From the NCBI RefSeq assembly GCF_032823475.1, contig NZ_CP127915.1, positions 1,054,001 through 1,118,000 of the forward strand: a DNA stretch of 64,000 nucleotides, written 5' to 3'. The translations under genes and the position numbers were made by a program. The stretch comes from Acinetobacter sp. SAAs474. Lineage in GTDB: Bacteria > Pseudomonadota > Gammaproteobacteria > Pseudomonadales > Moraxellaceae. Within the stretch, counting starts at the first letter, position 1; the number at the start of each line of letters is the position of its first letter. The notes beneath the pieces are model-generated. The model saw nothing but the letters and a program-made list of their open reading frames with translations, was not told the DNA's origin and searched no databases. Positions 7,752-19,745 of this stretch are shown here, piece by piece.

Positions 7752-9668
7752 ATGAGCGAGCAAAGTCAAAAACATAGCTTTCAAGCGGAAGTAGCTCAAC
7801 TATTACATTTAGTGACCCATTCTCTTTATTCAAATCCAGAAATCTTTTTAAGAGAATTAATTTCAAATGCATCAGATGCCTGTGATAAATTGCGTTTTGA
7901 AGGCATTAATCATCCTGATTTTTATGAAAATGATCCAGATTTGCATGTTCGTGTTAGTCTTGATAAAGAACAAAAAACCATTACTATTTCAGATAATGGC
8001 ATTGGTTTAAGCCAACAAGAAGCGATTGATAATTTAGGAACTATTGCAAAGTCTGGCACCAAAGATTTTATGTCGAAATTAACGGGTGATCAGAAATCTG
8101 ATGCACAGTTAATTGGTCAATTTGGTGTTGGATTTTATTCAGGCTTTATTGTTGCAGATAAAATTACCGTTGAGTCACGTCGCGCAGGCCTAGCAGCTCA
8201 AGAAGGTGTTCGTTGGATCAGTGGTGGTACAGGTGACTTTGAGGTTGAGCAAATCGAAAAAACCAGTCGTGGTACCGATATTATTTTACACTTACGTGAT
8301 GATGCTGTTGAATATTTAGAAAGCTACAAAGTTAAGCAAATTATTAATAAATATTCTGATCACATTAGTTTGCCAATTGAAATGCAAAAAGAAGTTTGGC
8401 AACAAGAAGAAGTGGCTGAAGGTGAGGAGGCTCAACCAGGTCAATATGTTAAAACAGATGAATGGGAAGCCATTAACTCAGCAAGTGCCTTATGGACACG
8501 ACCGAAATCAGAGATTACGGATGAGCAATATACAGAATTTTATAAAAATCTAACCCATGATTTTCAGGCTCCTTTGGCTTGGTCACATAACCGAGTTGAA
8601 GGTAGTACCGAGTATACACAGTTGTTGTATATTCCAGGTAAAGCACCTGGTGACATCTTTACACGTGAAGCCAAAGCCGGTATTAAACTGTACGTAAAAC
8701 GTGTCTTTATTATGGATGATGCGGATAATTTGATTCCAAATTATCTACGTTTCGTACATGGTGTGGTGGATAGTGCTGATTTACCATTGAATGTAAGTCG
8801 TGAATTATTACAAGAGAGCCGGGATGTTAAAACCATTCGTGAAGGAAATACACGTCGTATTTTAACCGTTCTTGATCAGCTGGCTAAATCTGAAGATGAA
8901 AAAGATCAAGAAAAATTTGCGACTTTCTATACAGAGTTTGGTTCTGTATTAAAAGAAGGTTTAGGTGAAGATTTTACTAATCGTGAACGAATCTTAAAGT
9001 TGTTGCGTTTTGCAACCTCGAATCATGATGAAGTTACTACCTCATTGGCAGCATATAAAGCGCGTATGAAAGAAGGGCAAAAAGCGATTTATTATGTGAC
9101 AGCAGATAATTTAAATGCAGCCAAAAACTCACCACAACTTGAGTTGTTTAAGAAAAAAGGCATTGAAGTCTTATTAATGACAGAGCGTGTCGATGAATGG
9201 GCAATGGAATTTGTGCATGAGTTTGACGGTGTTGCCATGCAAAACGTTGCCAAAGGCGCTGTAGATTTGGGTGATTTACAAGATGCTGAAGAGAAAAAAG
9301 CATTAGAGGAAGCGGCTGAACAATTTAAACCTGTGGTAGATAAATTGGCAGATGCATTAAAAGCCAAAACCAAAGAAGTTCGTGTCACTACACGTTTGGT
9401 TGATTCTCCAGCATGCTTGGTGACCAGCGAAGGTGAACTTTCTCCACAGTTAATTCGTATGTTAAAACAAGCAGGTCAGGCAGTACCAGAGAATAAGCCA
9501 ATTTTAGAAATTAACCCGCAACATCCTTTGGTTCAAAAGCTGGAAACTGCATCACAATTTGATGATTTAGCTAATGTGATTTTTGATCAGGCGGTGATTG
9601 CTGAAGGCGGTTTACCAGAAGATCCTGCTGAATATGTTAAACGTATTAACAGTTTGTTATTAAAATAA
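7752..9668 (+). CDS. htpG: Molecular chaperone HtpG (Hsp90)
   Basis: The 638-residue protein has the GHKL ATPase motifs of Hsp90 at its N-terminus ([32 protein letters not shown]), then the middle domain ([15 protein letters not shown]) and the C-terminal dimerisation domain. It is a cytosolic ATP-dependent chaperone that remodels client proteins together with DnaK. The ATG at 7752 follows AAAGGAG. It is a single-gene unit closed by a strong bidirectional hairpin. Confidence 0.98.
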   Translation: MSEQSQKHSFQAEVAQLLHLVTHSLYSNPEIFLRELISNASDACDKLRFEGINHPDFYENDPDLHVRVSLDKEQKTITISDNGIGLSQQEAIDNLGTIAKSGTKDFMSKLTGDQKSDAQLIGQFGVGFYSGFIVADKITVESRRAGLAAQEGVRWISGGTGDFEVEQIEKTSRGTDIILHLRDDAVEYLESYKVKQIINKYSDHISLPIEMQKEVWQQEEVAEGEEAQPGQYVKTDEWEAINSASALWTRPKSEITDEQYTEFYKNLTHDFQAPLAWSHNRVEGSTEYTQLLYIPGKAPGDIFTREAKAGIKLYVKRVFIMDDADNLIPNYLRFVHGVVDSADLPLNVSRELLQESRDVKTIREGNTRRILTVLDQLAKSEDEKDQEKFATFYTEFGSVLKEGLGEDFTNRERILKLLRFATSNHDEVTTSLAAYKARMKEGQKAIYYVTADNLNAAKNSPQLELFKKKGIEVLLMTERVDEWAMEFVHEFDGVAMQNVAKGAVDLGDLQDAEEKKALEEAAEQFKPVVDKLADALKAKTKEVRVTTRLVDSPACLVTSEGELSPQLIRMLKQAGQAVPENKPILEINPQHPLVQKLETASQFDDLANVIFDQAVIAEGGLPEDPAEYVKRINSLLLK

Positions 9669-9685
9669 TCGTTTATATTGAGCTT

Positions 9686-9719
9686 AAAAAAATGCCAATC
9701 CATAGGATTGGCATTTTTA
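9686..9719. terminator. Bidirectional Rho-independent terminator (htpG / frnE-like)
   Basis: AATGCCAATCC (9691-9701) pairs with GGATTGGCATT (9705-9715) around ATA. It has A residues before and T residues after, so it can end the plus-strand htpG transcript and also serve the convergent minus-strand gene. Confidence 0.92.
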
Positions 9720-9787
9720 TGACTATTTTATTTTGAGTATATTGATCAACTAAAGCTCATCGTATACAAGCAGTATTATGACAAATA

Positions 9788-10486
9788 TTATGTTTGAGGT
9801 GGTTGAGATGGTTCTGTACTAGATATTGCAGCATTTTGTTCGCTATCTATCGGTGCTGGATTTTGTAAGGCTTTTTCTAATACTTGCAAGAAAACTTCCC
9901 GAGGCTGTGCGCCTGCTAAAGCAATACGTTGATCAAAGACAAAAAAGGGTACGCCAGTTACTTTGAGTTGTTCTCGTGCGATTTCCTCATCAAAACGGAC
10001 AAAATCTGCATACTGATCAGAATCGAGTACATCGTCAACTTCAACAGGATTCAGCCCAATACGTGCAGCAACATCCTCAATGGTTTCACGTTCACCAATG
10101 GCTAAACCTTGCGTCATATAGCTATAGAAAAAAGCCTCTTCGGCTTCCGAGCCCAAGCCTTTGCTTTGTGCCAGATGAATGATACGATGAGCGTTAAAAG
10201 TATTGCCTGAATTGGCATTTTCCCAATTAAATTCAATGCCTTCAGCTTGAGCCATCGTTGCAATTTGTCGTTGCATTTCTTCAACTTCAGTCACACTTCG
10301 ACCATATTTTTGCGCTAGACGCTCTGAATTTGATATATTTTGGCGAGCAGGTGCTTCTGGATCTAATTCAAAACTATGCCAATGAATTTCTAATTCAATC
10401 TCTGCTGCTATCGCAGCCGCTTCTAGGCGCTTTTTACCAATATAACAAAAAGGGCATACCACATCGGACCAAATATCTACGCGCAT
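9788..10486 (-). CDS. DsbA-family oxidoreductase (FrnE-like)
   Basis: The 232-residue protein begins MRVDIWSDVVCPFCYIGKKR, so the CxxC redox pair is C11/C14 in a DsbA-type thioredoxin fold with no signal peptide. The conserved cis-proline region is VTGVPFFVFDQRIALAGAQP. FrnE-like proteins are cytosolic dithiol isomerases, some linked to oxidative stress tolerance. The last 25 residues (Ser/Pro/Gln-rich) extend past the core. It is monocistronic and convergent with htpG. Confidence 0.87.
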   Translation of the reverse strand: MRVDIWSDVVCPFCYIGKKRLEAAAIAAEIELEIHWHSFELDPEAPARQNISNSERLAQKYGRSVTEVEEMQRQIATMAQAEGIEFNWENANSGNTFNAHRIIHLAQSKGLGSEAEEAFFYSYMTQGLAIGERETIEDVAARIGLNPVEVDDVLDSDQYADFVRFDEEIAREQLKVTGVPFFVFDQRIALAGAQPREVFLQVLEKALQNPAPIDSEQNAAISSTEPSQPPQT

Positions 10487-10689
10487 AATCTATCTCAATT
10501 TTATCGTTCTATTAGAAATGGGGACCAAATGTAAGAATAAAAGCATAAAATGAGCATTCTATTTTAAATGCCGATTTTAAAATTACAATATATTGAAAGA
10601 TATCAATAATATTTTATTTTTAGCCATTTAAAAAAGCATGTTAGTATAAAAATACAGCGTACAGTTTAAGCAGATAAGAGAGTTTATCG

Positions 10690-11448
10690 ATGCGTAGAAT
10701 CGTGCTGGTGATTACCCTGATTACCTTGGCTATTTTTGGTTTGCTGTTTTATCAATATCATCAACAGCAAAAAGAGCAGCAACAGTTTGCAATCTATCAA
10801 CAAGTATTAAATCAAAAATCGGGTGAAATTTATCAACAAGCCACAGATTGGTCAAAGCCGATCTCCATTGATAGCCATGATCCGCGTTTGACAGCTGAAT
10901 TTCAAACGATGGCAGATTTTACCTTAACCATGATGCAACGTAATGCTGAACTCAGAAATGCTTATCTCTTAAGAGCATTGCATACAATTGGCTGGGATCA
11001 ATTTTTGAATGTCGAACGTTTAGCTAAAGATAAGCAACAGCATTATTCAGAAACAGAAAAAATGTTACAACAGGTTCAAATTACGATGGATTTATACCAA
11101 AAAAATTTAGACCAGCAACAGCAGCAAATTCAAAATCAAATTAACAATTTATCGATTAAGGCCAGATTGCGTCGTTATCTGACTAAAACTTTAGCTCAAA
11201 CAAATCCCCTTGATGATCATCAAACGTTATTTAAACTAGAAAAATTACGTTTGCAAAAAGCACAACAACTGTTTCAATTACTTAAAAAGCATCGCTGGAT
11301 CAATCAAAATCAGATGATCATGCTTTATGATCAACAGGTCGTCACGCAGTTTAATACGCTTTATCAAGATATCGTACAAATTGACCAACAGATTAATCAA
11401 TTGTCTTTACATCATCAAACGGCCTTGAAAAAATCTTTATCACATTAG
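10690..11448 (+). CDS. Hypothetical membrane-anchored coiled-coil protein
   Basis: The 252-residue product has an N-terminal membrane anchor (residues about 4-22), then a mainly alpha-helical, unusually Gln-rich periplasmic part with probable coiled coils around 115-160 and 205-245. There are no cysteines and no enzyme motif. I do not recognise a family. It has its own ATG with a weak ribosome binding site and converges on the repeat-protein gene at 11588. A structural or envelope-scaffold role is only a guess. Confidence 0.7.
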   Translation: MRRIVLVITLITLAIFGLLFYQYHQQQKEQQQFAIYQQVLNQKSGEIYQQATDWSKPISIDSHDPRLTAEFQTMADFTLTMMQRNAELRNAYLLRALHTIGWDQFLNVERLAKDKQQHYSETEKMLQQVQITMDLYQKNLDQQQQQIQNQINNLSIKARLRRYLTKTLAQTNPLDDHQTLFKLEKLRLQKAQQLFQLLKKHRWINQNQMIMLYDQQVVTQFNTLYQDIVQIDQQINQLSLHHQTALKKSLSH

Positions 11449-11478
11449 CTGTACGAGCAGATACTATTTTTCATAGCG

Positions 11479-11494
11479 TAGCTCAAGTGAGCTA
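11479..11494. other. Short hairpin
   Basis: TAGCTC (11479-11484) and GAGCTA (11489-11494) pair around AAGT, 30 nt after the stop of the coiled-coil gene. Confidence 0.35.
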
Positions 11495-11506
11495 AGTAAC
11501 AACTGC

Positions 11507-11531
11507 AACGCCTAATTTTTTATTAGGCGTT
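11507..11531. other. Inverted repeat between convergent genes
   Basis: AACGCCTAAT (11507-11516) pairs perfectly with ATTAGGCGTT (11522-11531) around a TTTTT loop. There is no T-run after the stem on either strand, so it is not a textbook terminator, though it lies where both convergent transcripts should end. Confidence 0.55.
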
Positions 11532-11587
11532 ATGGGTGATTAAGTCTGAATTAATATAATTTAAATCAGCACCTGTTGTTTATACCA

Positions 11588-12202
11588 TTAATCTGCTTGC
11601 TTTTTAAAAATAGAGAAAAAGCCTTTTTTCTTTTCATTCTCTATTTTTTGTTCGGCATCTTGTTTCGCTTTATCTGCCTTTTGTTCTACATCTTGTTTAG
11701 CGATATCGGTCTTTTGTTCAAGATCGCGTTTGGTGATATCAGTCTTTTGTTCAAGATCACGTTTGGCGATATCTGCTCTTTGCTGAAGTGCTTGTTTTTC
11801 TAAATCGGCTTTTTGTTCTACAGCATATTTGGCTTCTTTACTTTCTGCTTTAATCATGGCCTTATCGGCTTTTGCTTGCTGGTCAATCGATTGCAGCACA
11901 TGATGACTTTCAGTTTTAATGGCCTCTTTCTCTACTTTTGCATCTGAACCTAAAGCTTGAGTGGCATCTTTTGTTGCGATTTTAATGGCCATTTTATCTG
12001 CTTTCGCTTTTTCATCTACCGCATGTAATGCTTGTTTTGAATTATTTTTGATCATTTTTTTATCTGCTTTGGCTTCTTTTTTAATCACTGCCAATGCAGT
12101 ATTGCTTTTCGCTTCAGCAGTTTTGTCTACAGTTGTTGCTGCCATTGTTGAGGTTGCAGTAGCCAATAAGGTAATAGATAAAACGGTTGTGATGTTATTC
12201 AT
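11588..12202 (-). CDS. Periplasmic protein of 22- and 11-residue helical repeats
   Basis: The 204-residue precursor has a signal peptide (MNNITTVLSITLLATATSTMAA). Residues 44-131 are four consecutive 22-residue units, each starting AK(A/V)(D/E)K (44, 66, 88, 110). Residues 131-185 are five consecutive 11-residue units of the form K(A/T)D(I/L/K)xKxxxxQ. The protein ends in a basic, Phe-containing tail (KKKGFFSIFKKQAD). There is no cysteine or enzyme motif. The 11/22 periodicity is that of long amphipathic helices such as apolipoproteins and LEA-like proteins. A lipid- or envelope-binding role is inference; I do not recognise a named family. Confidence 0.82.
   Translation of the reverse strand: MNNITTVLSITLLATATSTMAATTVDKTAEAKSNTALAVIKKEAKADKKMIKNNSKQALHAVDEKAKADKMAIKIATKDATQALGSDAKVEKEAIKTESHHVLQSIDQQAKADKAMIKAESKEAKYAVEQKADLEKQALQQRADIAKRDLEQKTDITKRDLEQKTDIAKQDVEQKADKAKQDAEQKIENEKKKGFFSIFKKQAD
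11648..12073 (-). repeat. In-frame 66-bp and 33-bp tandem repeats
   Basis: This is the DNA encoding the four 22-residue (11810-12073) and five 11-residue units (11648-11812). The 33-bp units are the best conserved at DNA level, repeating a core such as GATATCGGTCTTTTGTTC on the plus strand with few changes, so copy number could vary by slippage. Confidence 0.8.
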
Positions 12203-12572
12203 ATTTAAATCTCAAAAGCTAGTTTTTTAGAAAATAATATATTAAATATTAAACCTGTTTGATCTAAAGTAATGATTTAACTTTGTTTAATTACCGTTAC
12301 TTGTATAAATATTAAGCTGATTTAACATATTTAAAACAAAGTCTATGCTGAAGACAGTCTCTCATTTTTATGACTTTAGTATTTTAATTTGCCTGTATAG
12401 CAAGCAGAGTTGATATGGCATCAGGACCTGATTGGTGGCGATTGTATCATCGCTCTTTTAATCTAAAGTGGATGATATTGATCAAACTGATTGGAATGTA
12501 GCATAAATTTTTTAGATGACATTGTTACGTTTATGGAAGACAGTGATTCGTTACTCACCATGATCGTTTTAG
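12203..12572. other. Intergenic region upstream of the repeat-protein gene
   Basis: About 370 AT-rich nt that should hold the minus-strand promoter of the gene at 11588. A 28-codon ORF at 12415-12501 has no ribosome binding site and was not called. Nothing else is recognisable. Confidence 0.5.
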
Positions 12573-12609
12573 AAAAAAATGACCCCATCATCTCGATGGG
12601 GTCATTTTA
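12573..12609 (-). terminator. Rho-independent terminator of fadBA
   Basis: A 14-bp perfect stem (12576-12589 with 12595-12608, arm AAAATGACCCCATC) has a 5-nt loop. Read on the minus strand it is followed by a T-run. It lies 18 nt after the fadA stop. Confidence 0.93.
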
Positions 12610-12626
12610 ACAGTGCTTAAATAAAA

Positions 12627-15967
<3,341 letters not shown>

Positions 15968-16614
15968 GCCTGATCTCCTTTATTTTGGAGGACTTTTAAG
16001 TGGTTGTTGTGAAGTGTATGCGAAGTCCTGCATACATTTTTACTTCGCTTATCTTACGATAACTATATCCAAAAAGAGCAGAAGAAATTGTTTTAAGCTG
16101 TGACGCTAGGGTCATATATTCAATGTTTAACTGCTTTAACATTAACCTTTTTCATTTTGAGTATAGATAGAGCTATAAGATTTTTCATTTATTCATTGTA
16201 GACCGCCTCTCTTTTATATTCGCAATCATAAGGATAATTCAAGTTCTATTTGTTGTATTTTTTAGTCAAAAACAGTAAACCATGTAAGTTTACTTTGCGT
16301 GTTAATAAGATAAGTTAAATTTAAAAAGTTACTGTTTTATAATGTAAAAAATTAAACTAACTGCTCAGTCTAAACCAGATTATGTGGAGAGAATAAAATA
16401 ATCGTTATCCGATATTTTATAAAGATGACTATTATGGCGATAGAGAAATAGAGTACTGAATCACGCTTGTCAATCATGGGTGAGTTTGGCGAAATGATCT
16501 GTTTAAAAATGAGTTATTCAAGAATTTAATTTTTTGCTACAATGAGAAAAATTTTTAATAAATGCATCATACCGTATGTGTATTGAAACCTAAGCATTTT
16601 CATTAGGTAATTTT
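15968..16614. other. Divergent intergenic region fadB / lpxO
   Basis: About 650 AT-rich nt between two divergent genes. It must contain the fadBA promoter (minus) and the lpxO promoter (plus). I see no ORF, no long inverted repeat and no RNA gene. A fatty-acid-responsive operator would be expected near fadB but I cannot identify one by eye. Confidence 0.5.
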
Positions 16615-17529
16615 ATGATTAAGTGGATTATATTGGCAATTTTTGTCTTGTCGGCATTGTATATTCAACAACGCGGCAAGGTTCGCCATTCTTTTTATCG
16701 TCAGTTTTTTGATCATTCGACGATTCTTGCACCGATTAACTATTTAATGTATCTCTTTTCAAAGGTACCTAACCAACCCTATATTGATACACAATATTTT
16801 AAAGATTTAAAAGTGCTTGATGAGCATTGGGAAATGATTCGTGATGAGGCAAAAGCATTATATGCACAAGGTGGAATCAAAGCATCGGATAAATATGATG
16901 ATTTAGGTTTTAATTCCTTTTTTAAAACGGGATGGAAACGTTTTTATTTAAAATGGTATGACTCAGCACATCCTTCTGCGGCAGAACTTTGTCCAAAAAC
17001 GACGGCTTTACTCAAAACCTTACCTTCAATTAAGGCTGCAATGTTTACGGAATTGGCACCAGATAGCCGTTTAGTCCGTCATCGTGATCCTTATGCAGGT
17101 TCATTACGTTATCATTTAGGTCTAATGACACCTAATGATGATCGTTGTTTTATTGATGTTGATGGCCAGCGCTATTCATGGCGTGATGGTGAAAGCGTGG
17201 TATTTGATGAAACCTATATTCATTATGCTGAAAATACCACTGAACAAAATCGAATTATTTTCTTTGCTGATGTTGAGCGACCATTAAAATCTAAATTAAT
17301 GCAACGCTTTAATCACTGGTTTGGTCAAAAAGTCATGACTGCAGCAAGTTCACCAAATGAGGCAGGCGATCAAACTGGCGGTTTAAACAAAGCATTTGGT
17401 TATATTTATCAGTTACGTATTAAAGCCAAAGCATTGAAAAAGACCAATCGTTCATTGTATTACTTTTTAAAGTGGTTTTTGATGTTGGGTATTTTTTTCT
17501 TAATTTTTATACGTCCATATGTATTTTGA
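16615..17529 (+). CDS. lpxO: Lipid A 2-hydroxylase LpxO (Fe(II)/2-oxoglutarate dioxygenase)
   Basis: The 304-residue protein belongs to the aspartyl/asparaginyl beta-hydroxylase fold. The iron ligands are H156 and D158 (HRDPYAGSLRYHLGL) and H203 (FDETYIHYAENTT), with R213 placed to bind 2-oxoglutarate. There is a membrane segment at each end (residues 3-15 and about 284-302), as in membrane-bound LpxO. LpxO adds a 2-hydroxyl to a secondary acyl chain of lipid A on the cytoplasmic face of the inner membrane, which can lower susceptibility to cationic peptides. TAGGTAA lies before the ATG. Another hydroxylase of the same fold cannot be excluded. Confidence 0.85.
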   Translation: MIKWIILAIFVLSALYIQQRGKVRHSFYRQFFDHSTILAPINYLMYLFSKVPNQPYIDTQYFKDLKVLDEHWEMIRDEAKALYAQGGIKASDKYDDLGFNSFFKTGWKRFYLKWYDSAHPSAAELCPKTTALLKTLPSIKAAMFTELAPDSRLVRHRDPYAGSLRYHLGLMTPNDDRCFIDVDGQRYSWRDGESVVFDETYIHYAENTTEQNRIIFFADVERPLKSKLMQRFNHWFGQKVMTAASSPNEAGDQTGGLNKAFGYIYQLRIKAKALKKTNRSLYYFLKWFLMLGIFFLIFIRPYVF

Positions 17530-17533
17530 TACA

Positions 17534-17547
17534 GTGTTTTAAAACAC
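17534..17547. other. 14-bp perfect palindrome after lpxO
   Basis: GTGTTTTAAAACAC is perfectly self-complementary and starts 4 nt after the lpxO stop. It has no loop and is AT-rich, so it may be an operator-like site or chance. Confidence 0.35.
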
Positions 17548-17624
17548 GATCTGTTCGCGTACATTACTGTCTGGATCGTAAAGCACTTAATTTACAGCTT
17601 TAAAACTGAGTCCACTGATTGATG

Positions 17625-17657
17625 ATGCCAAGTACTTCAGTTGCTTGGCATTTTTTT
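17625..17657 (+). terminator. Rho-independent terminator downstream of lpxO
   Basis: ATGCCAAG (17625-17632) pairs with CTTGGCAT (17644-17651), followed by seven T residues. It lies about 95 nt after the lpxO stop. Confidence 0.87.
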
Positions 17658-17933
17658 AGCACTGAAGTAAAGTTACTCTGCTAATCAACAAGATTAGTGT
17701 CAGCAATATAGTTGATTGAGTATATAGATGATTAAGCATACTTATTGTTGATTATAGAATATGCGATTTGATGTATTTTAAATTTCAGCATCTCCCCATT
17801 TTATTTTATTATCGTCTTTATAAATAAACGTGTCGTTGCAAAGCATACAAATATAGAGTATCTGCTATGTATCGAAATAAAAATTTTTGATGATTTTTAT
17901 ATTTATAACACCCTATTAACAAGGATAAAGATA
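17658..17933. other. Intergenic region lpxO / PH-domain gene
   Basis: AT-rich sequence that should hold the promoter of the gene at 17934. Together with the palindrome and terminator upstream, the lpxO-17934 gap is 404 nt. No further structure or ORF is apparent. Confidence 0.45.
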
Positions 17934-18365
17934 ATGCAAAGGTTTCGTTCAAAGATAGATTGGTGGGTGATAGCATTTGTTGTATGTATGACGGGGTTGT
18001 TGGGAGAGTTATTACTTACCATGCAGGCAAAGGGTAATATTGTGGCATATCCATTTCATAGTACGGTCTATATGCTCACGATCATTTTGATCTGGTGGCC
18101 GATTTTGAATACACGTTATATCGTGGATCAACATCACTTAACAATCCATTGTATGTTTTTAACATGGAAAATTAAGTTAAGTGATATTCAACATATTTCA
18201 CCTACTAATAACTCCGTTTCTTCACCTGCTTTATCACTGAAACGACTTAAAATCGAATATTTAAAATCAGGCCAAAGTAAGTTTGTTTTAATATCACCTC
18301 GAAATCAAACTGCATTTTGTCAGGCATTACAACGCCATGCTCCAGATATTTCTTATAAGCTTTAA
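17934..18365 (+). CDS. Small membrane protein with a bacterial PH (YyaB-like) domain
   Basis: The 143-residue product has two N-terminal membrane helices (about 10-30 and 40-60). A short beta-rich C-terminal domain follows (YIVDQHHLTIHCMFLTWKIKLSDIQHISPTNN, then LKIEYLKSG and the helix RNQTAFCQALQRHAPD). This layout matches the bacterial PH-like family that includes YyaB. The role is unknown; such domains usually mediate protein interaction at the membrane. AAGGA precedes the ATG. Confidence 0.75.
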   Translation: MQRFRSKIDWWVIAFVVCMTGLLGELLLTMQAKGNIVAYPFHSTVYMLTIILIWWPILNTRYIVDQHHLTIHCMFLTWKIKLSDIQHISPTNNSVSSPALSLKRLKIEYLKSGQSKFVLISPRNQTAFCQALQRHAPDISYKL

Positions 18366-18496
18366 CTTATATGATGATTTCATAGTGTTCAATAATCAGA
18401 GTACCCAAACATTTAAGGCACTTTAGATGATTGGATAACTCAGCATGTTATAGCCACGGCAGCACTGAGCGAGTCATGACTTTTTAAGACACGGCT

Positions 18497-19543
18497 TTAA
18501 TTTTTTATGATCAGTTGTTGATTTTTACAGTCAATATAACAATGTGATTGCTGTGGATGCTTTAAAAAATACATCGCCAATAAAGGCTCTAATTCAACTC
18601 TAATTTTTCGTGTTAAATGTCGTGCACCATAACGAATATCATGCTGATGAGAAAAATAGGCCTTTGCGGTTTCACTCAGATCAATATGACGTTTTTGTAG
18701 CATTAAGCGTTGATTTAATTTGTTTAGCTCGATATTGACCAAGTGTGGTAAAGCATCATCTAAAATTGTTTGGTAGTGTAAAATACGATCAATACGATTA
18801 ATGAATTCAGGATCAAACTGACGTTGTATTGCGTTATTGATGATATTTTCTGTTGAAAAGCGTTTGAGTAAAATTTGTTGTACTTTTGCAGGAAAAAAAT
18901 TAAGTTTATCCAAATATTGCTGTGCGGTATGTGCACCAATATTGGAGGTCATAAAGATCATACAGTTTCTAAAATCAAGCGTTTTAGTTCCTGCGGTTAA
19001 CTTGAGTTTACCTGTATCCAATACATTCATTAAGCCCCGAATTACTTCGGGTGATGCTTTTTCTAATTCATCAAATAGTATAATGCCAGGACGTGTATGA
19101 CTGCCTTGAATCGCAGCTTCGTCAAATAGACTATGACCCTCTTTAGAGCCAACATAGCCTGGTGGTGCACCTGTGAGTGCCGCAGCATAATGTGCTTGTG
19201 CAAGTGTATTCATATCAATTCGACAAAAAGCATCAGCATGACCATAGATCGCTTCAGCAATCAGACGAACCGTTTCTGTTTTACCAACACCTGTTGGACC
19301 AAGCATTAATGTGACAGCAAGTGGACGATCAGGGTTGGAAAAATCTGCTTTTACCACATGCAGCATGTTTTCAATTTCTTTTAGTGCTGCATCTTGTGCA
19401 ATGATCCGTTGACGTAAATGTTGCATTACCAAATGTGGTTCGAAGTGAAAGCGGGGTTGGGTGATCAAACGGTTTTTTTCAGATGAGTGATCGTTCGATA
19501 TCAGCGGTTGAATGATATGTGGAGCATGATTATGACTCATCAT
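18497..19543 (-). CDS. Stand-alone AAA+ ATPase resembling the D2 ring of ClpB/ClpA
   Basis: The 348-residue protein has one AAA+ module. Walker A is GPTGVGKT (82-89), the pore loop GYVG (129-132), Walker B IILFDEL (154-160), sensor 1 MTSNIG (198-203), the arginine finger FINR (247-250), and the C-terminal small domain with sensor 2 (RYGARHLTRKI). These are the motifs of the second ring of ClpB/ClpA, but there is no N-domain, first ring or coiled-coil middle domain. I see no IGF/IGL loop for ClpP docking. The N-terminal 35 residues look disordered and His-rich. An ATP-driven unfoldase or assembly factor is likely; its partner is unknown. Confidence 0.82.
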   Translation of the reverse strand: MMSHNHAPHIIQPLISNDHSSEKNRLITQPRFHFEPHLVMQHLRQRIIAQDAALKEIENMLHVVKADFSNPDRPLAVTLMLGPTGVGKTETVRLIAEAIYGHADAFCRIDMNTLAQAHYAAALTGAPPGYVGSKEGHSLFDEAAIQGSHTRPGIILFDELEKASPEVIRGLMNVLDTGKLKLTAGTKTLDFRNCMIFMTSNIGAHTAQQYLDKLNFFPAKVQQILLKRFSTENIINNAIQRQFDPEFINRIDRILHYQTILDDALPHLVNIELNKLNQRLMLQKRHIDLSETAKAYFSHQHDIRYGARHLTRKIRVELEPLLAMYFLKHPQQSHCYIDCKNQQLIIKN

Positions 19544-19745
19544 GGAAAATCCTTAACTGAATTTTAATATCAACAGATGTTATATTTCAGCATAACAAAT
19601 AGATGTCCGATCACTGATAGTTTTTAGCAATCATATGATTGTTAGAATGAAGTAAATTTACTGAGCATCAAAAAATAGGCTTGAAAATATGAATAAAATC
19701 ATTACATCATGTTTTAAGATAACAATACTGTGAATAAGGCATTTT

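Noticed and set aside
12415..12501. 28-codon ORF (MASGPDWWRLYHRS...) in the fadA / repeat-protein gap
   Set aside because: No ribosome binding site, no recognisable family and no context; cannot be supported from sequence alone.
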